Below are positions 6,409-13,219 of a DNA stretch of 13,219 nt, one piece after another; the first letter of the stretch is position 1; every line of letters begins with the position of its first letter. Source of the stretch: Porticoccaceae bacterium (GTDB taxonomy: Bacteria > Pseudomonadota > Gammaproteobacteria > Pseudomonadales > Porticoccaceae); assembly GCA_023229065.1 (NCBI GenBank), contig JALNZZ010000051.1:1-13219 (forward strand), read 5' to 3'. A program made the translations under genes and the position numbers. Below the pieces are notes generated by a model. The model ran no database searches and was not told where the DNA came from. It was given only the letters and a program-made list of their open reading frames with translations.

Positions 6409-9400
6409 GTCCACATGATCTCATTCAATTCCTGGAGTTTACGCACCTTGAATGGCTGCCCGTGGGCAATAGCCTGACAGACAGCATTGCCGCCGGCCAG
6501 TGTCGTAGTGTAATAAACGCCGTTGGATTCTGCTGTCGAGCGAATAGTAGACGAATCGGCAATGGCCTGGCGCCCTTCAGTGGTGTTGAGAATCAGTTGG
6601 ATACGACCATTCTTGATCATATCGACGATATGAGGGCGCCCTTCTTTCACCTTGTTCACTACCTCCACCTCGATACCGGCTTTAGATAGAACCTCCGCAG
6701 TGCCACGCGTCGCCACCAGAGAGAAACCCAAGGCGACCAGCTGGCTTGCCACCTCGGCGACGCCACTCTTGTCCCGTTCACGAACACTGATAAACGCCGT
6801 GCCCTTGGCAGGAATTTCATCGCTGGCACCCAGCTGGGCCTTGGCATAGGCCTCAGCGAACGTATCGCCGACTCCCATCACCTCGCCAGTGGATTTCATT
6901 TCGGGGCCGAGGATCGGGTCGATACCGGGGAATTTGTTGAAGGGGAATACCGCTTCTTTGACGCTGAAGTAAGACGGTACCAGCTCGCGAGTGAAGTTTT
7001 GCGCCTCCAGAGTCTTCCCGGCCATGCAGCGAGCGGCCACCTTGGCAAGCGAAACACCGATGCACTTCGATACAAAAGGCACAGTGCGCGAAGCGCGTGG
7101 ATTCACTTCAATCACATAGGTCTTGCCGTCCTGCCAGGCCAGCTGGACATTCATCAGCCCCACCACCTGTAGCTCCACGGCCATCTTGCGCACTGTCTCG
7201 CGCATTTCATCCTGAATAGGCGCTGGCAAGCTATAGGGCGGCAGCGAACAGGCAGAGTCACCAGAGTGAATACCGGCCTGCTCAATGTGTTGCATAATCG
7301 CTCCAATCACTACCTGCTTGCCATCGGACACCGCGTCGATATCAACCTCGATAGCGGAGGACAGAAAGTAGTCAAGCAGTACTGGAGAATCTTCAGATAC
7401 CTGCACCGCCTCGCGCATGTAGCGCAGCAGCTCATCTTCGGCGTAGACGATTTCCATGGCCCGGCCACCCAACACATAGGAGGGGCGCACCACCAGCGGG
7501 TAACCGATCTCGCGGGCCTTTTCCAGCGCCGCTTCGGCGGAGCGCACGGTGGCGTTAGGTGGCTGCAGAAGGCCCAGCTTGTCGATCATCTGCTGGAAGC
7601 GCTCCCGATCTTCAGCGCGATCGATGGCGTCAGGGGTGGTGCCGATAATCGGCACCCCGGCTGCCTCCAGGGCGCGGGCCAGCTTGAGAGGCGTCTGGCC
7701 TCCGAACTGGACAATCACCCCAACAGGCTTCTCCAGCTGCACGATCTCCAGCACATCCTCCAGGGTAACCGGCTCGAAATAGAGGCGATCGGAGGTGTCA
7801 TAGTCGGTAGACACTGTCTCCGGGTTGCAGTTGACCATGATGGTTTCGTAACCGTCCTCGCGCATTGCCAGGGCAGCGTGAACGCAGCAGTAATCAAACT
7901 CAATGCCCTGGCCAATGCGGTTGGGACCGCCGCCGAGGACCAGAATTTTTTCGCGATCAGAAGGGTTGGCCTCGCACTCTTCCTCATAAGTGGAGTACAT
8001 GTAAGCGGTGGCGGTGGCAAACTCCCCGGCACAAGTATCCACCCGCTTATAGACAGGCCGAATACCATCGCTCTGGCGGCGATCGCGCACTTCCGCCTCG
8101 CTGATATTGAGCAGCGCTGCCAGCCGCTTGTCGGCGAAACCCTTGCGCTTGAGGGCATAAAGGCGATCGCGATCAATCTCCGCCAGAGTCAGGCCAACAA
8201 GCGCCTGCTCTTCTCTTACCAAATCCTCAATCTGCACCAGGAACCAAGGGTCGATGCTGGTGATTCGCTGCACCTCATCAAGACTCATGCCTGCCCGGAA
8301 AGCATCGGCCAGGTACCAGATACGATCGGAACCGGCTTCGGCGATTTCACTGCGAATCTCGGCGATGCCCTCATCGCTACCCGGATCCACCTTGGGATCA
8401 AAGCCGGACGCACCCACTTCCAGCCCCCGCAACGCCTTCTGCAGCGACTCCTGAAAAGTGCGGCCAATGGCCATCACTTCGCCCACCGACTTCATTTGGG
8501 TCGTGAGCTTGGCATTGGCGGTGGCGAATTTTTCGAAGGCGAAGCGCGGCACCTTGGTGACCACATAGTCGATGCTGGGCTCGAAGGACGCCGGGGTAGC
8601 GCCTCCGGTAATCTCATTCTGCAGCTCGTCGAGGGTATAGCCTACGGCCAATTTGGCAGCGATCTTGGCGATGGGGAAACCCGTCGCCTTGGAGGCCAAT
8701 GCCGAAGAACGCGACACCCGCGGGTTCATTTCGATCACTACCAGGCGACCATTTTCGGGATTCACCGCAAACTGCACGTTAGAACCGCCGGTCTCCACAC
8801 CGATCTCCCGCAATACCTCGATAGAGGCGTTGCGCATGATCTGATATTCCTTATCGGTGAGGGTCTGAGCCGGAGCGACGGTGATAGAGTCCCCGGTATG
8901 AATGCCCATGGGGTCCAGGTTCTCGATGGAGCAGACAATGATGCAGTTGTCGTTGCGATCCCGCACCACTTCCATTTCAAACTCTTTCCAGCCGATCAAC
9001 GACTCATCGATCAGCAGCTCCTTGGTGGGCGACAGGTCGAGACCGCGCTTGCAGATCTCCTCGAACTCCTCGCGGTTATAGGCAATGCCACCGCCAGAGC
9101 CACCCATGGTAAAGGAAGGGCGAATGATGCAAGGGTAGCCAAATTGATCCGGTGCCTGCAGTGCTTCCTCCAGGCTATGAACGATCATCGACTTGGGGGT
9201 TTCCAGGCCGATGGCCTTCATCGCCTTGTCAAAACGCTCGCGGTCCTCAGCTTTATCGATGGCGTCGGCATCGGCACCGATCATCTGCACGCCAAACTTT
9301 TCCAGCACACCTTCGCGGGCCAGATCAAGGGCGCAGTTCAGGGCCGTCTGGCCACCCATGGTGGGCAGCAGGGCATCGGGACGCTCTTTCTCAATAATGG

Positions 9401-9626
9401 CCGCCACGGTGCGCCACTCCACTGGCTCGATATAAGTGGCATCAGCCATGGCCGGGTCGGTCATGATGGTGGCTGGGTTAGAGTTCACCAGGATGACCCG
9501 GTAGCCCTCTTCCCGCAGAGCCTTGCAGGCCTGGGCGCCGGAGTAATCAAACTCGCAGGCCTGACCGATGACGATGGGGCCGGCGCCGAGGATCAGGATG
9601 CTTTGGATGTCTGTGCGTTTTGGCAT
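6405..9626 (-). CDS. carB: Carbamoyl-phosphate synthase large subunit
   Basis: Uses ammonia channelled from CarA, bicarbonate and two ATP to make carbamoyl phosphate for pyrimidine and arginine synthesis. The 1073-residue product has the normal E. coli-like length. It has two homologous ATP-grasp halves (about 1-400 and 553-935), each opening with a glycine-rich motif (LGAGPIVIGQACEFDYSG and LGGGPNRIGQGIEFDYC). An oligomerisation segment lies between them. A C-terminal MGS-like regulatory domain follows (about 936-1073, FISVRERDKSG onward), the family's site for UMP and ornithine control. Loop motifs such as GGSGGGIAYN and LGGRAMEIVY are intact. The ribosome binding site before the ATG is weak. 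It follows carA after 172 bases of hairpin-rich DNA and overlaps greA by four bases. The opposite strand has long open frames that are shadows of codon bias. Confidence 0.98.
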   Translation of the reverse strand: MPKRTDIQSILILGAGPIVIGQACEFDYSGAQACKALREEGYRVILVNSNPATIMTDPAMADATYIEPVEWRTVAAIIEKERPDALLPTMGGQTALNCALDLAREGVLEKFGVQMIGADADAIDKAEDRERFDKAMKAIGLETPKSMIVHSLEEALQAPDQFGYPCIIRPSFTMGGSGGGIAYNREEFEEICKRGLDLSPTKELLIDESLIGWKEFEMEVVRDRNDNCIIVCSIENLDPMGIHTGDSITVAPAQTLTDKEYQIMRNASIEVLREIGVETGGSNVQFAVNPENGRLVVIEMNPRVSRSSALASKATGFPIAKIAAKLAVGYTLDELQNEITGGATPASFEPSIDYVVTKVPRFAFEKFATANAKLTTQMKSVGEVMAIGRTFQESLQKALRGLEVGASGFDPKVDPGSDEGIAEIRSEIAEAGSDRIWYLADAFRAGMSLDEVQRITSIDPWFLVQIEDLVREEQALVGLTLAEIDRDRLYALKRKGFADKRLAALLNISEAEVRDRRQSDGIRPVYKRVDTCAGEFATATAYMYSTYEEECEANPSDREKILVLGGGPNRIGQGIEFDYCCVHAALAMREDGYETIMVNCNPETVSTDYDTSDRLYFEPVTLEDVLEIVQLEKPVGVIVQFGGQTPLKLARALEAAGVPIIGTTPDAIDRAEDRERFQQMIDKLGLLQPPNATVRSAEAALEKAREIGYPLVVRPSYVLGGRAMEIVYAEDELLRYMREAVQVSEDSPVLLDYFLSSAIEVDIDAVSDGKQVVIGAIMQHIEQAGIHSGDSACSLPPYSLPAPIQDEMRETVRKMAVELQVVGLMNVQLAWQDGKTYVIEVNPRASRTVPFVSKCIGVSLAKVAARCMAGKTLEAQNFTRELVPSYFSVKEAVFPFNKFPGIDPILGPEMKSTGEVMGVGDTFAEAYAKAQLGASDEIPAKGTAFISVRERDKSGVAEVASQLVALGFSLVATRGTAEVLSKAGIEVEVVNKVKEGRPHIVDMIKNGRIQLILNTTEGRQAIADSSTIRSTAESNGVYYTTTLAGGNAVCQAIAHGQPFKVRKLQELNEIMWT

Positions 9627-9663
9627 TGTGTGCTAACCGTCAGAATTTGTGCTTCATAGCTGT

Positions 9664-9791
9664 GGGTCAGACGCCTCGCGTCGGACGCTTTGGGCGGCAG
9701 GGCCGCCACTGTACCTTGCGGGTGATCTCTTGTGTCCAACAATCGCAGTGTCAGACACCATAATGCTTACGGCTCCGGGCGAGCCGTAAGC
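9664..9791 (-). repeat. Cluster of inverted repeats in the carA-carB spacer
   Basis: Four inverted repeats crowd this spacer. GCTTACGGCTC/GAGCCGTAAGC is a perfect 11-bp stem (9765-9775 and 9781-9791) with a five-base loop, starting eight bases after the carA stop. GTGTC-A-GACAC lies at 9748-9758. GGCGGC-AGG-GCCGCC lies at 9693-9707. GACGC-CTC-GCGTC lies at 9670-9682. Read on the minus strand, GGTGTCTGAC and GGCGTCTGAC are near-identical 10-base words about 80 bases apart. No T run follows the 11-bp stem, so full termination between carA and carB is unlikely. A REP-like element is possible. Confidence 0.6.
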
Positions 9792-9798
9792 CCAGGGC

Positions 9799-10944
<1,146 letters not shown>

Positions 10945-10951
10945 TACACAT

Positions 10952-10957
10952 TCCTCT
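10952..10957 (-). promoter_or_regulatory. Ribosome binding site that fixes the carA TTG start
   Basis: On the minus strand AGAGGA is followed by seven bases and then TTG (10944-10942). It is the only strong Shine-Dalgarno sequence near the 5' end of the carA frame, and it argues for an unusual TTG start rather than the longer frame. Confidence 0.75.
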
Positions 10958-11027
10958 CGTTGGGATACGAAACTCAAGCAGGTTTCAACACGCGGGAGGC
11001 AACCCGGCCGGGCAGGATTCAGGTTGC

Positions 11028-11064
11028 AAAAAAGCGAGATGAATGCAGGGACTCATCTCGCTTT
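11028..11064 (-). terminator. Intrinsic terminator/attenuator in the carA leader
   Basis: On the minus strand AAAGCGAGATGA (11064-11053) and its exact complement (11042-11031) form a perfect 12-bp stem around a ten-base loop. The T residues continue as a run of six (11033-11028), the form of a Rho-independent terminator. It lies downstream of the probable carA promoter and 84 bases before the carA start, so it would stop transcription before carA unless overridden. That is the layout of an attenuator. Confidence 0.85.
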
Positions 11065-11082
11065 CATGATATTTTGAATCAT
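11053..11082 (-). CDS. Possible 9-residue leader peptide of carAB
   Basis: A short frame, MIQNIMKAR, whose last codons and TGA stop lie inside the 5' arm of the attenuator stem. A ribosome reaching the stop would cover that arm and block the hairpin, as in pyrBI-type attenuation. A GAGAGG sequence (11086-11091) lies three bases before the ATG, closer than ideal. The penultimate codon is the arginine codon AGA, interesting because arginine is an end product of carbamoyl phosphate. Existence as a translated gene is inference. Confidence 0.4.
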   Translation of the reverse strand: MIQNIMKAR

Positions 11083-11146
11083 CGGCCTCTCGTGCCCTTT
11101 CTCTTAAGGAAAGCAGGCTCGGCAAGCGGCGGAAACCTGAGCGGGG

Positions 11147-11175
11147 ATTGTAAGTGAAAGCCCCAGGCCTGTCCA
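11147..11175 (-). promoter_or_regulatory. Sigma-70-type promoter for carAB
   Basis: On the minus strand TGGACA (11175-11170; 5 of 6 consensus bases) is followed by exactly 17 bases and then TACAAT (11152-11147; 5 of 6). Transcription would begin near 11140, giving an untranslated leader of about 195 bases before carA that contains the possible leader peptide and the hairpin. Confidence 0.72.
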
Positions 11176-11176
11176 G

Positions 11177-11198
11177 AAAAAACCGGCGGTTAAAGCCG
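11177..11198 (-). terminator. Weak terminator-like element after dapB
   Basis: On the minus strand a four-base stem CGGC/GCCG with a seven-base loop (11198-11184) is followed by G and six T residues (11182-11177), ten bases after the dapB stop. The stem is short, so termination is probably partial. It directly abuts the -35 element of the carA promoter. Confidence 0.35.
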
Positions 11199-11207
11199 AG
11201 CAGCCGC

Positions 11208-12011
11208 TCAGTGCAACCCCAGCACATCCTGCATGTCGTAGCGCCCCGGCGGACGCGTGGCCAGCCAGTGCGCTGCCCGCACCGCACCGCGAGCAAAGGA
11301 CATCCGGCTGGAGGCTTTGTGAGTAATCTCCACCCGCTCGCCATCGGCGGCAAACATGACCGTGTGATCGCCTACGATATCCCCAGCCCGCACGGTGGCG
11401 AAACCGATGGTATCCCGCTGACGGGCACCGGTCTGACCTTCGCGACCATACACTGCCACCTGCTGCAGGTCTCGACCCAGCGCATTAGCCACTACCTCGC
11501 CCATACTCAGGGCGGTGCCTGAGGGCGCATCTATCTTGTGGCGATGGTGAGCCTCGTAGATCTCGATATCCACATCGTCACCGAGAACCCGGGCCGCCAT
11601 ATCCAACAGCTTGAAGCACAAGTTGACGCCGGTGCTGAAGTTTGAGGCCTGACAGACTGCAGTGCGCTCAGTCACAGCGGCGATGACTGCTTTTTGCTCA
11701 TCGTTGAAGCCGGTCGTCCCCAACACCAACTTCTTGCCATGCTCGGCACAAAGCCCGGCATTGGCAACAGAAGCGGCCGGGATGGTGAAGTCGATCAGCA
11801 CATCGAAATCATCGATTACCGCCGCCAAGTCCCCGGCCACGGTGACACCGTTGCGGCCGATGCCCGCCAGCTCACCGGCATCCGCACCCACCAACGAGCT
11901 GTCGGGCCGCTCCAAAGCGGCGGTCAGCTCGGTATCCGGGTGACTGGCAATAGCCTCGATAAGCGTCTTGCCCATCCGTCCGGCTGCGCCGGTAACCGCA
12001 ATTCTGATCAT
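11208..12011 (-). CDS. dapB: 4-hydroxy-tetrahydrodipicolinate reductase
   Basis: Reduces the DapA product with NAD(P)H in the lysine/diaminopimelate pathway, supplying peptidoglycan and lysine. The 267-residue product has family length. The N-terminal Rossmann motif VTGAAGRMGK (6-15) binds the cofactor. GTTGF (98-102) and FSTGVN lie at the domain junction. The catalytic motif EAHHRHKIDAPSGTA carries H155, H156 and K159. The start at 12011 (MIRIAVTG) is supported by AAGGA eight bases upstream; a further in-frame upstream extension of 15 residues has no family resemblance. It follows dnaJ by 61 bases on the same strand and precedes the carA promoter. The dnaJ-dapB-carAB order is also found in Pseudomonas. 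Confidence 0.97.
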   Translation of the reverse strand: MIRIAVTGAAGRMGKTLIEAIASHPDTELTAALERPDSSLVGADAGELAGIGRNGVTVAGDLAAVIDDFDVLIDFTIPAASVANAGLCAEHGKKLVLGTTGFNDEQKAVIAAVTERTAVCQASNFSTGVNLCFKLLDMAARVLGDDVDIEIYEAHHRHKIDAPSGTALSMGEVVANALGRDLQQVAVYGREGQTGARQRDTIGFATVRAGDIVGDHTVMFAADGERVEITHKASSRMSFARGAVRAAHWLATRPPGRYDMQDVLGLH

Positions 12012-12070
12012 GCTGTGATTCCTTAACAGTGAGCTTTGAAAACCGATAACTGACAACCAGCCCCGTCAAT

Positions 12071-12085
12071 GTTTACGCGGTAAAC
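12071..12085 (-). repeat. Small hairpin over the dnaJ stop codon
   Basis: GTTTAC/GTAAAC, a perfect 6-bp stem with a three-base loop, includes the dnaJ TAA stop. No T run follows, so it is not a standard terminator, and dapB probably shares the dnaJ transcript. Confidence 0.3.
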
Positions 12086-13191
12086 CCATCAAAAAACTTC
12101 TTCACCCCCTCAAACCAGTTGGTCTGACGCGGTGAGTTCTTGCCAGCCAGATCACCCTGGAGCTCTTTCAACAGTTCCTTCTGGCGGGCACTGAGATTTA
12201 TCGGCGTTTCCACCACAACCCGGCACAGCAAGTCCCCCGGGCCACCGCCACGGACACTGGTCACACCCTTGCCGCGCAGGCGAAACAGGCGGCCGGTTTG
12301 TGTTTCCGGAGGCACTTTGAGCTTGACCTTGCCCCCCAGGGTGGGCACTTCCAGCTCGCCACCCAATGCTGCGTCGACAAAGCTGATAGGCACTTCACAG
12401 TAGAGGTTGCGACCATCGCGCTGGAAAATATTATGTTCGCGTACATGGATCTGCACGAACAAGTCACCGCTGGGGCCGCCCGCTGGACCCGCCTCGCCCT
12501 CACCCGACAGCCGGATGCGGTCGCCATTATCGACACCTGCGGGCACTTTCACTGACAGCGTGCGCGTCTCCTCTCGAACTCCATGCCCGTGACACTTCTC
12601 GCAGGGATCAGAAATCAGCACCCCGCGCCCCCGGCACTGGGGACAGGTCTGTTGTACCTGGAAAAAACCTTGCGACATACGCACCTGGCCAACACCGCCA
12701 CAGGTGCCACAAGTGAGTGGCTTGGAGCCTTTTTTGGCACCGGAGCCATCGCACTCTTCACAGCCCACCAAGGTAGGAACGCGAATCGTAGTCGTGGTAC
12801 CGCGCACCGCCTCTTCCAGATCCAGCTCCAGATCGTAGCGCAAGTCGGAGCCGCGAGCAGGGCCGCCGCGCCCGCGCCCACCACCGCCGAAGATATCGCC
12901 AAACACATCGCCAAAGATATCGCTGAAAGCCCCGCCGCCCGCACCACCAAAGCCCGCTCCCGCGCCGGACACTGCATCGTGCCCGTAGCGGTCATAGGCC
13001 GCGCGCTTATCTGCATCGGAGAGCACTTCGTAAGCCTCCGAGGCCTCTTTGAATTTCTCCTCGGCACTAGCGTCGTCCGGGTTGCGGTCCGGGTGATACT
13101 TCATGGCCACCCGGCGGTACGCCTTTTTGATATCTGCCTCGGACGCGTCGCGCGCGACATCGAGTATTTCGTAGTAATCCCGTTTGGCCAT
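12073..13191 (-). CDS. dnaJ: Chaperone protein DnaJ (Hsp40)
   Basis: Co-chaperone that delivers unfolded proteins to DnaK and stimulates its ATPase. The 372-residue product is a complete type I DnaJ. The J domain (1-70) has HPD at 33-35. A Gly/Phe-rich region follows (about 74-112, with repeated DIFGD). Four zinc-binding CxxCxGxG-type motifs begin at C144, C161, C183 and C197; the second reads CGTCGGVG. The C-terminal substrate-binding domain (about 210-350) ends in QTNWFEGVKKFFDGF. The ATG at 13191 gives the usual MAKRDYYEIL start, with only a weak GGAA before it. dnaK would be expected just beyond the window end but cannot be seen. dapB lies downstream after 61 bases. Confidence 0.98.
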   Translation of the reverse strand: MAKRDYYEILDVARDASEADIKKAYRRVAMKYHPDRNPDDASAEEKFKEASEAYEVLSDADKRAAYDRYGHDAVSGAGAGFGGAGGGAFSDIFGDVFGDIFGGGGRGRGGPARGSDLRYDLELDLEEAVRGTTTTIRVPTLVGCEECDGSGAKKGSKPLTCGTCGGVGQVRMSQGFFQVQQTCPQCRGRGVLISDPCEKCHGHGVREETRTLSVKVPAGVDNGDRIRLSGEGEAGPAGGPSGDLFVQIHVREHNIFQRDGRNLYCEVPISFVDAALGGELEVPTLGGKVKLKVPPETQTGRLFRLRGKGVTSVRGGGPGDLLCRVVVETPINLSARQKELLKELQGDLAGKNSPRQTNWFEGVKKFFDGFTA

Positions 13192-13219
13192 TCGCTGATT
13201 CCATGGAAAATGGGGAGAC

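Noticed and set aside
7266..9659. A 797-codon open frame on the plus strand opposite carB
   Set aside because: It is exactly antisense to a fully conserved carB, is rich in His, Gly and Gln as expected from mirrored codon bias, and shows no recognisable domain.
12012..12056. Upstream extension of dapB by 15 residues
   Set aside because: The ATG at 12011 has AAGGA at ideal spacing and gives the family's standard N-terminus, MIRIAVTG.

Overview
The window is an ordinary chromosomal segment of a gammaproteobacterium. The gene set, the type I-beta glutamine synthetase with its adenylylation tyrosine, the pairing of a DUF4124 protein with ntrBC, and the dnaJ-dapB-carA-carB-greA order all resemble Pseudomonadales/Cellvibrionales. 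The genus cannot be fixed from the sequence alone. All but a few hundred bases are coding, no gap between genes exceeds 300 bases, and there is no IS element, CRISPR array, tRNA, rRNA or prophage gene.

Left part, plus strand (1-4613), nitrogen control: the 3' part of glnA (its start lies before the window) and its strong intrinsic terminator, a secreted DUF4124 protein, then ntrB and ntrC with overlapping reading frames. A well-spaced sigma-54 (-24/-12) motif lies about 100 bases upstream of ntrB. This suggests that the two-component genes can be transcribed from their own nitrogen-type promoter rather than only by read-through from glnA.

Middle part (4614-5931): a perfect 12-bp hairpin separates ntrC from the convergent minus-strand pair rhodanese -> secB. 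The rhodanese-like membrane protein has no cysteine at all. The glutaredoxin gene often found between these two in relatives is absent. A 9-base word recurs in the spacers on both sides of the rhodanese gene.

Right part, minus strand (5932-13191), read right to left: dnaJ, dapB, carA, carB, greA, running from protein folding through lysine/diaminopimelate synthesis and carbamoyl phosphate synthesis to transcript-cleavage rescue of RNA polymerase. Between dapB and carA lies a compact regulatory leader: a sigma-70-type promoter with a 17-base spacer, a possible 9-codon leader peptide, and a perfect 12-bp hairpin with six T residues placed before carA. Together these look like a transcription attenuator for carAB. 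carA itself most likely starts at TTG behind a strong ribosome binding site. The carA-carB spacer is full of inverted repeats. greA starts inside the carB stop codon (ATGA overlap).

I found no undescribed multi-gene system. The most useful leads are the carA attenuator leader, the sigma-54 motif before ntrB, the cysteine-free rhodanese and the repeat-rich carA-carB spacer.
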